From: Lytechinus pictus
Taxonomy: Eukaryota > Echinodermata > Echinoidea > Temnopleuroida > Toxopneustidae
Direction of reading: 5' to 3'
Assembly: GCF_037042905.1 (NCBI RefSeq)
Contig: NC_087245.1
Coordinates: 24,118,501-24,182,500, forward strand
DNA: 64,000 bases
Within the stretch, counting starts at the first letter, position 1, and every line of letters begins with the position of its first letter. The notes under the pieces are model-generated. The model was not told the DNA's origin and ran no database searches. It saw only the letters and a list, made by a program, of their open reading frames with translations. Positions 1 to 11,800 of this stretch are shown here, piece after piece. The position numbers and the translations under genes are program-made.

Positions 1-780
1 GAAAAAAAAGGAGTAGGCAGACACAAAGGGAAGTTAGTGTAAGTAAGGCCAAGAGGGATTAAGATAATGAGGCAGGCAACATCAAACAGGATCTGGAACA
101 AAACAGTGATAGAGGGATGAATAACTAGAGAATTAGTGAGAGGTGGGTCAAACAGGTTACAAAGAAAGGCTTAATAAACTGGTGCATAAGAGTGGGGGGA
201 AAAAAGAAGAAAAAGAATGGGGAACAACTGATAATGTGCAAAAGACATATAATTATATATGATAAAGCATTAAACAAACTAAGAGAAGAAGGTAAGTGTA
301 AATATGTATCTATAAGTGATATGTATATAAATATATCCAAAAAAGAAATGTATATGAAAAAATATATAAATATATACACATATGGTGTAACTGATATGGT
401 AATCCGCTAGGTGTGACGGGAAAAAACATAAGACTATATAGTAGGAAAGAAAAAAAAATCTGTATATGTGAAAAAGAGGAAGCAAATTGCCTAAAAAGGT
501 AAAAGCAAATATAGAAGAGAGGGGGTGTATTATGAAGAAACCATAGTATACATGTAAATAAGCAAATGTGGTAAATCTAAAAGAGGTGAGTGGAGAAAAA
601 ACAAATATATATATATATATATAATAATTATTATATCGCCTGAATAAGGAAGGAAAAATTGGAGCTGAGCTTGTATGAGATATGGGAGGAAAGTAGAGTA
701 AGAAACTATAATGTAACTATTCAAAAGAGCTGAGGGGAAAAATTATATGTATATATAAATTGAAAGTGGATAGGAAAGAA
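1..780. other. Low-complexity purine-rich / AT-rich sequence
   Basis: A-, G- and TA-rich sequence with short tatata runs (about 605-625) and gaaa-rich stretches. Short open frames here have biased composition (mostly Ile, Tyr, Phe, Lys) and no splice or protein signature. It may be the 3' flank of the Penelope-type fragment that follows, which points this way, but no motif proves that. I see no gene. Confidence 0.5.
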
Positions 781-783
781 AAA

Positions 784-1033
784 TCAGTCGTTCCCCTCTT
801 GGATGTTCAGGCCATGAGGTTGGGTGGTGCGAAGTCGTCTCATCCAGAGCTTCTCCCTGCTAGTACGGACTGAGTCAGGACGGGTACCTAAAGATTCGAT
901 GCCCTGTAGCATCATGTCAGTGATGGAGTGGTTGGGGAGGTTAAAATGGCGGCCAACTGGAGTGTCCAGCTTTGCTGTGTTGACGGTGGATCTGTGCCCG
1001 TAGAATCGTTTCTTGAGTGTGGTCTTGGTTTTA
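784..1033 (-). pseudogene. 5'-truncated Penelope-like retroelement fragment, GIY-YIG endonuclease C-terminus
   Basis: Reading the minus strand from about 1033 to a TGA at 784-786 gives an uninterrupted frame of about 82 codons. Motifs in order are KRFYGHRS, TPVGRHFNLPNHS, DMMLQGIESLG, REKLWMRRLRTT and GLNIQEGND. This is the usual C-terminal end of the GIY-YIG nuclease domain that follows reverse transcriptase in Penelope-like elements; the nuclease nicks target DNA for insertion. The N-terminal GIY..YIG catalytic half is absent: the frame loses resemblance just past 1033, so the copy is 5'-truncated, as is common for retroelements. The frame has no ATG near its start and is not expected to make a protein. 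Family recognition is from memory of many invertebrate predicted proteins with this ending. Confidence 0.7.
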
Positions 1034-2099
1034 TATTGAATGAAGCTAATTCCATCAGGTATAGGCCCCTATCAAGTCAAAATCGATACAGGGATCGAGA
1101 GGGGGGGGGGGTGTGGAGCCAAAAATTTCCCAGTCACATGGTATGAAAATGATATTTTTTATGATTGTCCACGATCATTAGGGCAAACCCGTGTGTGGCA
1201 GTACGGTAGCGTGATGAGTAAAAAAAAATAAAAATAAAAGAAAGAAAGAGGGCCAATGTAGGCATACATGGCGCGTGGGAATGAAGTTGCTTTATATGTT
1301 CCAAGCGAGTGAAGCAAGCGAGAAAAAAAACTTTTCGTGCAAATCTAAATTTGAAATAGATATCTTAACTTACATTTTTCCTTTTCTTTTCATTAATTCC
1401 CTTCATTTCTTTTTTATCTTGGTTGTAGAACTTTCGGGGGCCCCTAGGCCTAACCCTTCCATCGTGTACCCCCAGTGCAATATCAGCAGGTGGGTCTCGA
1501 TAACTCTGGATATTTAGCAATTAGACCTATTTATAGAAAAACATAACGTTAATGTTTTGACCCCTTCCCCCCCAAAAAAGGAAAAACAATTATAAACTAA
1601 GTTATATACATCCCCCTTTTCTCATTTCGCTTTTTATTTTCTCTATTCCCTCCTTATTTTTTTTTGGGGGGAGGGACCTTTTCGGGGGGCACCGCCCCTA
1701 GCTACGCGCCTACCAGATGAAGAGGCGAGCGAGCAAAACCTTTGTCACTTTTATTACAAATATCAATTTTGCAATAGATTTTGACATAACATTCGGAATT
1801 ATTCTCGCATGCATTTTTCTTTCCTTTTGCTTTTTTATGGCCTTTTATTTCTCTTCCCTTTCTCTTTCTGTCTTTCTTTCTTTCTTTCTTTTCCTTCCTT
1901 CATTCCTTTTCTCTTATCCCGTTTTTTTTTTGGTGAAATCCACTGGACCGGGGATCAAGGGCCAGCCTGCATGCCCCCGGCGGTTTACGCCTCTGCCGTG
2001 GATGTAAGCTATATATACGCATGATCTTAATCTTCATTATGATTCAAACTATATAGAGGCGCATCCAAGATTTTCCAAATTAAGTAGGGGGGGGGGCGG
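1034..2099. other. Repeat debris with homopolymer runs; right-end fragment of the GTAGCC-type element
   Basis: No exon is visible. The stretch holds poly-G/C runs and a pyrimidine-rich segment (about 1840-1930). At about 1680-1712 the text ggggggcaccgcccctagctacgcgcc matches the right terminus of the elements at 41.9-43.1 and 59.1-60.5 kb, so this is probably a truncated copy of that family, with its pyrimidine-rich segment upstream as in the longer copies. Confidence 0.45.
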
Positions 2100-2323
2100 G
2101 GTGAATTTTCTCAAGTAAAATTTGACAACTCCCAAAAAAGGTTCTTACTAAAAAAAAAAAACGGTCATTGTCTCGCGTAAAGTTTGACAAGTTAAAAAAA
2201 AAATGGTCACTCAAAATGAAAGTCATTTTGTCCGTGTAATATTCGGCAAGCCCCCCCCCCCACAAAAATAAGAAAAGGGAAAGTCATTTTGTCCACGTGA
2301 TATTTGGCAACCCCCCCCCCCCC

Positions 2324-2354
<31 letters not shown>

Positions 2355-2580
2355 TTTTAACTATAGCAATGATCGAAGGTCATTTTGTCTCGCGTAAAAT
2401 TTGACAATTTTTTTATAAAGTTGTCACTAAAAAAGAAGGTCACTTTTTCCACCGTTATATTTGGCAAGCCCCCACCCCCATAAAAATTTTGTCCCTAAAA
2501 GTGATGTATAGAAAGTCATATTGTTAATTTGTTCCCAGTAAAATTTGACAAGCAAAAAAAAGGCAAAAAAGAGAAAAGAA
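2100..2580. repeat. Degenerate ~60-bp tandem repeat
   Basis: The core gtaaaatttgacaa, or a variant such as gatatttggcaa, recurs near 2115, 2177, 2236, 2298, 2392, 2452 and 2538. Spacing is about 59-62 bp, with two longer intervals caused by poly-A/poly-C expansion. Between cores sits ggtcattttgtc followed by poly-C and poly-A. Seven copies are visible. No coding potential. Confidence 0.75.
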
Positions 2581-2826
2581 TATGAACGAAATATCCCCAT
2601 TACAAATAATGCTGTGATTCTCATAAGGGAGGGGGGGGGGGCACATAACTAGTATTAACAAAATATTTAATTCCAAAATGTTTACTATAAATCTCAAAAG
2701 GGGGAACGGGCAGAAATGCTCACCCCAACCCCCCCCCCCCCCGCCACTGATTCCAATCAATAATGACTTTTCTCTGCAATACTGATGCTTTGAAATCAAG
2801 ATACTGAAGATTGATACGCTTAACAT

Positions 2827-3282
2827 AAATTATGAACGTCTGACAAAAAGATAACCAACCGATCACCTGACCGATCAGCTGACCAGTACGCGTATCACTT
2901 CGGAGTTGATCACTCGTCGCAGCTGTGTGGAACGCTCACCGAAAATCAACAAAAAGGGCCTGAAATGTAAGTTTAACAATAATCAATTTTAATTTCAACT
3001 ATTTTTACAACTAAATAAAGGTTTGCCGTCCGAATGAAAGGTATATCGGATAACTCTAACTTGTATTAAGGTGTACATTTACCAAAGTCTTGGGTTGGAA
3101 ATCAGAACAGCATTGTCCAACCCATAATTTGGGTAATGTCGCCTATGAGGTCCATACATGTTAATGTTTGGACCTCATTGGTACTAGGAGTGGTCCACTG
3201 GCAAAGCCTTGGAATTGGGCTTGGCCAAGGGCAAGGCTGCGGCCGAGTCAGTGGAAAAGGGTTTGGCCACTTACACTGGTGC
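2827..3282. other. Sequence upstream of the first inverted-repeat element; no gene recognised
   Basis: A possible splice donor (gaaat/gtaagt) lies near 2970 after a short CG-containing stretch and could end an untranslated exon, but nothing links it to a gene. The 17-mer cattggtactaggagtg at about 3177-3193 is repeated in inverted orientation at about 3359-3375, enclosing the left end of the next element. Confidence 0.35.
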
Positions 3283-3764
3283 GAGGTTAACTAGCCAGGC
3301 GGCTTCTAGAGAGTAAAATTAAAAATCATTTACTAACGTAAGGTTACTCTCATACGAACACTCCTAGTACCAATGTACTTCCCCAACGTTACGCGACGCT
3401 CGCGTCCTCGCGTCGCGTAACGTTGGGGAAGTACAATAAGAAACAAGATGGCGGCGTAAACATTGGGCAAGTCTCTTCCGTCTTTTCACAATATTTTTTA
3501 ATTTTTTTGATGAATTCTTGTTTTAAAAATAACAAGAGCGTAGAAATGTCGGAAATGAAGTTTTATCCCATGTAGGGCCTACATGATTTAGAGCTAGATC
3601 TTTTAGAAGGAAAGTAGAAATCTCGGGGGTGAAAGTTTCAGGTTTTGGCTTCCTTTGTGTGGGTCTATGAGATAGAACTTAGAAGGCCTGGCTTCGTATG
3701 AGAGTAACCTTACGTTAGTAAATGATTTTTACTCTCTAGAAGCCGCCTGGCTAAGGTTAACCTC
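3283..3764. mobile_element. Non-autonomous TIR (MITE-like) element, 482 bp
   Basis: The left end gaggttaactagccaggcg and the inverted right end (ccgcctggctaaggttaacctc) start a terminal inverted repeat of about 70 bp, which continues through agagagtaaa, catttactaacgtaaggtt and actctcatacgaa. Inside, 3379-3434 is a perfect inverted repeat (arms acttccccaacgttacgcgacg with a short central spacer). There is no open reading frame of transposase size. A YY1-like word (caagatggcggc) lies near 3446. A rearranged relative lies at 5355-5696. Confidence 0.8.
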
Positions 3765-3831
3765 ACATTCTATGTAATCGGCAAACATCGCGTCGCTTCA
3801 GTACCGTGGCGTTGGTGTATCAACTACTACT

Positions 3832-4348
3832 ACTAGTATTCAACCCGTTTGGAGAGTTTCCTCAAAATATATATTAGAAATATAGAATTTACCTGAATTT
3901 CAGACCCATCTTATTTCCAAGAGCAAATGCTGGTTATTCTTTTTCCGTTATTTTTTTCATCAACCCGTCGACATGAAAGATGGCCCTGTCTTTCAATCTG
4001 CCCTTGTCCCATCCGACTATGGACTAGACCAATTGAGATGAGACCAAACAGGGAATTAATCAAAGCCAGAGACTTACATAAATCTAGATCTAATTTAGCA
4101 ATCTAAACCATTTTGAAATTAGCTATCTATCATCACTAGGTCTAGGTTGAATACTAGTGCATTTCAGTGCAAAAGGTCATCGCCGCATAATTCAATCCTC
4201 CGCGCATACAGTCGACAGATTGATAAAGAAAATACCGACAACAGATTACACTGGAAATAACAAAGGTATGAAATTAAGATAAATTCCCTTTCTAAATATT
4301 TGGGGGAATTTGTCCAAATCTTTGAATTATGCCGGGTTGAATACTAGT
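3832..4348. repeat. Inverted-repeat-bounded segment, possible short DNA transposon
   Basis: The 16-mer actagtattcaacccg at 3832-3847 is perfectly inverted at 4333-4348. A further partial copy (aggttgaatactagtg) occurs near 4145. The enclosed ~480 bp has no convincing coding frame, although 4169-4265 could be spliced (acceptor tttcag, donor aaag/gtatga) and is open in the phase needed to join the next POLR1E exon. That exon call is weak. Confidence 0.45.
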
Positions 4349-5354
4349 GCCCGTACGGTACAAATTTGCCGAAACTCCTCGGATCGATCGGCCTCGCTAC
4401 TCACCGGGCCGGGTCTAGGGCTCTTTCCGGCAAGTAGCCATAGAATGATCTAAGTTTCTAACTTTTAATTGTTTTTTGTAGTCTTCTTTTTTTTCTCGAA
4501 ATTTATAAATCAAAATCATACAAAACAGAGCAAATTCGCTTACCTTGGCCTGGAAAGTGACTTTGCCTGTCTCTTCTACGGAAATAAAACTAAGTCTGAA
4601 ATAAAAGGAAGCCTGATGGTGGTGCTAATAATTTTTGCAACCTTACAAGTTACAGTACATGTAGTTCAGGTCCTTTAAGATTATTGGCGATGATAACACT
4701 TTCTTGCAAATAATTCAAAATGATGACAAATTTTTTTTTTTAAAGAAAAAGTCTACGTACCTTGAACGAAACCAGTACAAGCTTTATTCGTTCGTTTGTA
4801 AATAAACGGTCCACCAAAGTCTATACAATGATAGATTGGACATTTCACGGACTTTGCGTAATGCTTTCCGTCGATTTGCGTGCAAAATAGTTAAGGTGCC
4901 TAGTCTTTTCCCTGTAGTGCCTTTGATATGAATATAAATCGTTTATTTGGAAAAGAATGTTAAAAGAAGTCACCAAAGGGACTTTGTATCGATCGCTGAG
5001 TGAAATCATGAAATGGAATAATTTCATTAGATTCTAGATTTCGTCAAAGTAGACCATCTATAAATAATTCGTGCAATCACATGGAAGTGTTTCATCTGGA
5101 TTCCAGGGATTTCCAAAGGAGTGGAAGGATCAGCTCAGAGAGGGAGAGTTGCATGCGTCGTGCCTTGATTTTCCTGTGAGCGGCGGCATGTAATGAACCC
5201 TTGAGTGGGGCTTTGCAATAATCAAGAATCGCTGGGTTGTAATAGATATTCTATTCAAAAAAATAAAACAAATAGGGCCGAATTCAAACAAAAGTTTCAG
5301 GCAGCCAAGTTTCCACTTAATGCACCTCGTATCAACATGATAAAAAATAATGAA

Positions 5355-5696
5355 GACTAGCCAGGAGGCTCCTAGAGAGTACAAATCATTCACTAACGTG
5401 TGCTTAATCTCCATGGATCCAGGGATTGTGCCCGTATCATGTCGGTCACTGCGTGTACTGCGGTCAAAATTGAAATTTTTGCCCCCAAGATTTCTACTTT
5501 CCATGTAAAAGATCTAGCCCTAAAATCATGTAAATGGGCTAGAACTTCATTCCCGACATTTAGAGGTCTATAATTTGGATTTCATTTTTAACAAATATTC
5601 ATTAAAAAACAAACGAGAAATATTATTAGAAGACAGGTAAGACAGGGGAAGAAGACTTGCCGATGTTTACGTGGCCATCTTGTTCTCTTTGTTAGT
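5355..5696. mobile_element. Second, rearranged copy of the 3283-3764 element family
   Basis: The left part (actagccaggaggctcctagagagta, then catt/cactaacgtg) matches the left TIR at 3291-3340. The remainder (cccccaagatttctactttcc through gatgtttacgtggccatcttgttc) matches the interior of the first copy in reverse complement. It therefore contains the same YY1-like word in the opposite orientation. It lies about 170 bp upstream of the first POLR1E exon I can place. Confidence 0.7.
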
Positions 5697-5861
5697 AGCT
5701 TAGCTACAAGATGCATATAGAGGGTGGCAGACGCCATGCTTTTTTGATAAGTTGTCTTTCACTAAAGTTATACAAAATTGAGATTTGCTTAAATTAGGAT
5801 AAAAAGCCTGTGATGTTCTGAAAATGATTATAATGCTAATTATCACTGTCTTTTTTTTTAG

Positions 5862-8800
5862 AATCAGTGCTCTTCAAATTGGGTAAGAGGTAATTGTACT
5901 GTCTAATTAGTACTGGTCATTATTTTATTTCAATGTTATTCGATTATCGCCAACAAAAGTCTGAAAATTCATTAAACACTTTCATTATGAGCTGTAGTCA
6001 GTTCCTTGGAAGCAGAGAAATGAAGGTAACTCTCTCAATGTTGATTGTCCATGAAAAGCAGGTATTTGGGTACCGACTTACAAAGTTCTGAGTTGGTTAA
6101 AAGCATTACAGAGCAGCATTTTGGTCAATTTATAGTGATTAAGGTTTCACAAGCGACAGTATTTTATTCAAATTGTGTTATCGCGATATGTCAACATAAT
6201 CATGAAGCCATTAACAAATATTCAAATATTTTTTTTTATTTTGATAAAATTGAGGTATACCTTATAAAAATAAATGTTTTTTAACTTTTATCTTCTTAGC
6301 CAAATTCTCCCATGGAAGGCTGCAGAGAAATTCAGATGGTACATGGAAGAAGAGTCCGTCTTTCACCCTTCTAAGGAGCTCAGACAAGGATGACAAGAGG
6401 AAAAATCTCAGGAGGATATTGGTCAGTCATAAATGCACTTGCCCTCTTTTCTGTAGATTTTGTAGTCATTGAATTTTATTGGTTAATCATTTTATTATGT
6501 CTTAAACTTTCTTTTATTGCTTCTTTGTCTTCATTGTTTGTTTTCTGGTGAGGTAATACCAAATGATATTTATGCTTTTGGTATGAAGATGGAAGAAAAG
6601 AAGATCCTTGATTGAGATCACATAAACAACAAGGATTTTTTTAGCATTGAGCTTTCTTCGAAACTTTTTAACCAACCTCTTGCATCATTGCTGAGTGCAG
6701 ATGCAATTTTATTTTAGCAGCAACAGTATTAGTTTTCTCATCTCCCTCACCCTCTAGAATTTACCCTGTGTAACCAAGGACAGCTGCTCTAGGATATTTT
6801 GATAATGGTTGGTGGGGCAGGGATAGAGAGAACTACAGGTGATATGTTTTGTAATAAAAAACAGAGAATTATATAGTTATGCGACCAAGTTTACTTTCAT
6901 CAGTGCTCTTGTATGTCCCATTTTCTCCAATCTCTGTTGGTTCTTTTTTAAATCTAGACATTGCTAACACTAATGTTTGTAGGACTTCAATAATCTCTGA
7001 AGCTGTAATGATACCTCTAAAATGTCAAGTTGGGTGGAATCATCAGATTAGGGATGCTGAGCAATTGGTGAGTGACAGTAGCTGGCCTTTTTCTTGACGG
7101 TCTTCCACGTTGCCATTGATTCATTTTTTGCTCGGTTTAGGTGTTCTGCCTGCACCTTGTCAATGGCCGGCCAACTCTGTGTCAGAAAAATTGTCCAAGT
7201 GAACATGGGCCATCGTTAACAATGGAAAAACAGTGTCTTCTCTCAAGGAGTATGTCCTTGGGAAATATAATTTTAACATAAGTTTGAATTTTATTTTCTT
7301 ATTAGAACTTCTTTTGCTTTTTTTAAACCTGTAGGTAGCAGAAGCTGACTCCATGCAGTATGTTGGCCAAAATTATGGTGACCAAGCATCCAAAGCCAAC
7401 TCAATGTGCAAGTAAGTATTCATACCATGTGATACAGCATCAGGTCCAGTTGGGTAAAAGTATCAGATAGTTGTTGCTTTTTTGCTCATCTCTTCTATCT
7501 GTAGCAGCAGAACATGATAATGTTTAAAGAGTACTCAATTTCACCATCAAGTGTAGTAATGTTATTGAGAAGAGGAAAACAAGTAAGAATAGTATGAAAA
7601 TACATGAAGCCATCACATTAGGCAGGGACAGATTATGAATGGATGGAAAAGTTGGCAACAAAGTATTTGAAATCAAGGTCAATTCACTCAATTGTCACCA
7701 TATCATTGTCGGTCTAGATTAAGAAATGTCTTTTTTAAATCAGGAAATCTAGGAGAGCAGTAAAGCAAAACACTGGAGATTGCCAACACAGATATGCGCA
7801 TGATGTACCTTGTCTTATTAATGCTTTGAAAAAGATTCCTAATTTGTACGGTGTACCATGTTTACATTGCTTATTACTCAGGATATATACATTTTTAATT
7901 GGAATAATTTGGCAAATATTTTTGGGTTTTTCAAGCACTTGAGCGGTCATTTTGTTTGATTCTCTTCAAGCTCATTTCAAGATAGTTACCTCAACTGGCC
8001 ACTTTTTATTTTCAGATACTTGGTCGGAGTATTGGACAAGAAGACTGGAAAGATGAAAATCTTCAACTCTCAACTACTAGAGCTGCATCCATGGCTTGGA
8101 AAGAAAGAGATCAAAGAAGAACAAAATAAGAAAATCAATGACTTTTCATTGGCTGAAAAGGTAGTCAACCTGGACCTAGCTCACACAAAGAAATAGCACT
8201 TGTGTCAAATAACCTTATAGACTCCAAATAATTCAGTTCTATTCTGTGAATTCTATTAATTTGTTTTGTCTTGTCTTGATGATATTATGACTTTACAAAA
8301 TGCCATCATCCGTATTTTGCAGATGAGCTTTTGATTGGCAAGTAGTCAAATAATAAATTGTCATTGTGAGGAATCAATATTTTCTTTGATGAACGAGAAA
8401 TAATTACATTATATTCTAATAATATGCCAATAGTGCACAAATTGTAAATTAGTGCAACATTGGCTGTTTATAGTGTAGTACTTTTGGTATCCCTTGATGA
8501 AAACCATCCAATTTAGTTATCATTACATGTATCTTTTATAATCGTTAATCATTACCCTTGCAATATGGCATGATAATGCACAGCTAGCATCGACATGCGC
8601 CGATAGGTTAATTTGACAGTTTCCGGCCCATGGTGCAATGTGCTATGAAGTCATACTTTTTTATGCAACACTAAGACCCCTTGTAGTGACAAAAATTCAA
8701 AAATATTCAATGACTTCGAATGAGATACCAGAAATATTCCACGAGTTGCGGCCTAATATTGCACAAAATCAGAAAATTCGAAAAGATTTGGTATGTACCA

Positions 8801-11800
8801 AACTCCTCTTCAAATTTACTTCACAGAAAGACAGACTGACTGAAGCCTTTGGAAGTTCCAAGAAACAGAGGGCTATGGAATCACGTCTGAAGAACAAGGT
8901 TGGAACAGAAGCCTTAGAGACCTCTGCAGCCAAGGCAGTCACCCATGCTGTTGATACACCTGCTCTTCCACAAGGTAAATCTACTACCCTTTAAACCATT
9001 TAGAATCTGGAGGAAAGAATCAGAGTTTTTAGCATTCAGAGTTCTTTTTCATAGATTATTCCTGTTTGGGGGATACCTTCACTGGGTACTTCTATGGGAA
9101 TTGCCATTTCTTTTTCATTTTTAGCAAATTTCCATATTTCAATTTGAAAAGTTGGGAGACCTGCCCTTGGGGTTTCTATCCTCCAGTTTCTATCCAGCAC
9201 AGTTTATATTAAGTTTCATGCATAGTTTGCAGAAATTTTCCAGCAGTGCAACTGGAAACTTTTGACCAAGAGAAGCAATGTTGTATCAACTCCTCTTTGG
9301 GATATCAAGAATCTCTCCATTAAAATAAACCCAACTCTTACTTGAGCCAGGTGATCATTGCATGATAAGCATCTGAGAGTGAAATTATGAGAAAAGTTGT
9401 TAAAGGTTATTATTATTTATTTGACCTAAAATGTGCTTGATGCAAAATACCAAGATATAACTTTCACATTGAATATAATGTTGTTTTTTTTACTAAAGTA
9501 ACATTGCAAGATTCTGATTTTGTTTGGGAGCATGTTACCTTCTCATATTGCACTGAAAATGAATAGTGCACACACATGAAAAAGGGAAAATGTAAAAAAA
9601 ACTTGAGTGACATAAAGCATAATGACCCCAATTCTCTTTATCAAGTTCCTTGGACTGCTTCATGTGGTTAAGTTTTTTTGCTACTACTTCTTATTTTGCT
9701 TGTTGTCTTCTTGCTTCCTAGACTCTGACATCGACACAAGTCTGCTGCCACCGTGTGACAGATCTGCGAAGAGGCCACAAGATGTGTACAAGCTCGAAGA
9801 CAGTATCCTTTTGAAATAACAGAACATAATTTCTATCGGCCATGAGATTGTCTGGTTGAATTGGATAACAATCCTACCGTACTTAAAATTATTATGCTAC
9901 TGGAAATGACGTCAAAGTGATTTTGTCTCTGAGGGATGAAGTCCTGAAGTAAAATGGCCACATTTTTACCAATACGCATTTGAGAATGAATCGGACCATT
10001 GCCTAAAGAAAAGGCAGTAGATTTTCACACCTTCCTCCTAAAAAATCTACAACTGTCACCACTGCATCTAAACCTTTATCTTCTTCTCTGATCCCTTTTT
10101 ACAAGCGCTTCCTTTTCTTTACTTTTCCCCTGCCACTCTTCCTTCTCTTCTCTTTCCCATTCTCATATATATTCTGTTTTTAATTCACTGCTACATGCTC
10201 CACCACCTCCTTGTAATGGTACTGAAAGAAAAACACAAGTAAGATTTGTCAGTGCCATAGAAAGAAAGTTGCATGTTCATGTATAGTTTGATTTCTTCCT
10301 TGACATATTTTACAGTCATATCGGCAAGACACAGGAAATCACTCCAATCACAAGCAGAGGAGCTGTTAACTGGTGCTAAATCGCAGCTAGATGAATGGAA
10401 AAATACTAAGAAGTAAGGATTTATAAACACCTAAAATACCTCGGCCTTGCTGGTTTCATGGATAACACAACATTTCCTCTGGCAACATTTGTTCCAGTCT
10501 AATATCTCAGAGGGCATTGGGTTTTGAGTTAGGATTGTAATGGAGTTTTTGGTTCAGAACATTGTAAATATAAGGATAAGTGTTTATATACATGTACATG
10601 TAGTTCTGAAGGTTAGCTTTTATGTTAGACTTAATGTGCAAATTTTCCATCGAAGCAATTGTCGCCGGAGCAAATTTAATGACAATTGCTCTACTATGAA
10701 TTCCACACATTAATTATAAGACTAACTTCAACCCTTGATACAAGACTTCACCCTACTCTAAACCTAACATAAAACTCTATTGTAGCACCAACCCTACTTA
10801 GACAAAATAAAGCCTGGAGCAGTTGTCGCAAGAGCAAATGTTGTGTCACCGCTTAGTCAGGGTTAAGCAATTACCAATTTGTTGTATTGCCAAGTCGATG
10901 ATGCCCATTTTGCACCATCCCCACTTGGTCTAACATCATTGACACAAACTGATAATTTCCAAGTATTCACTAAGGCAATATTCAGAAGAGTAAGTCAATG
11001 AGTTGGCATTTAGTCCATAGGATCATTAGACAATTGTGCAGTTCACTTTGATTTATATTGGACCATGTCACAGTTGGATTCATTTCAATAATACCATATT
11101 GATATCAGAACAAATGGGTTGACCAATTGGGGTATTAGATGATATGTGTCAGAAAAAGATGAGACAGATCAGTTTAAACTTAGACTGACATTGATCTCAA
11201 TGTGTATAATATAGAGATAGGAATTCTAATCAAGCTAAAGTGCTTGATTGATTTTGATCTATCGCAAGCCTTTATAAGAAAAGGTCCAAGTGTTAAAACA
11301 AAACAGTAGGACACCAACACAACCAACTTTCTACATCCATGAAGTAATGTTATATATCAGAAAGATAAAGTTACAAATGCTTCTACAGCAAACGGTTTCC
11401 CTTTTTCCTTTTCTCTGTACAGGTATCCCCAGTATGTATTGGATCATGTACCTGCTCTATTGCATGAAGCTGATCACGAAAGAAGCATTACTCGGGCAAC
11501 CAAACTACTCTTCCTAACCTTCCTCATGAAGCTGCATGCTACCAAACCAAAAGAATTGAGTAAGTTTCTTGTTCTTAAGCTAATACATCAAAATTAGTCG
11601 TACTTAGTGTCAGGCTTGAGTCATGTCAAGCACTGATACCTAGCAAATGAATGATTCTGAAACTGACTAGATACATGTATAGTGTTAGATTGTCCAACAT
11701 CAATACAATTATACATTTCAAGATAATTTGATCATTCGCTCAATCAGAATATGGGTCCAAAATGGTCCAGATAGGTGTATTTAGTTTTCAAATTCATTTG

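Noticed and set aside
1717..2024. Phe/Ser/Leu-rich open frames resembling membrane proteins
   Set aside because: They come from a pyrimidine-rich tract typical of the right part of the GTAGCC-type elements, not from a coding exon.
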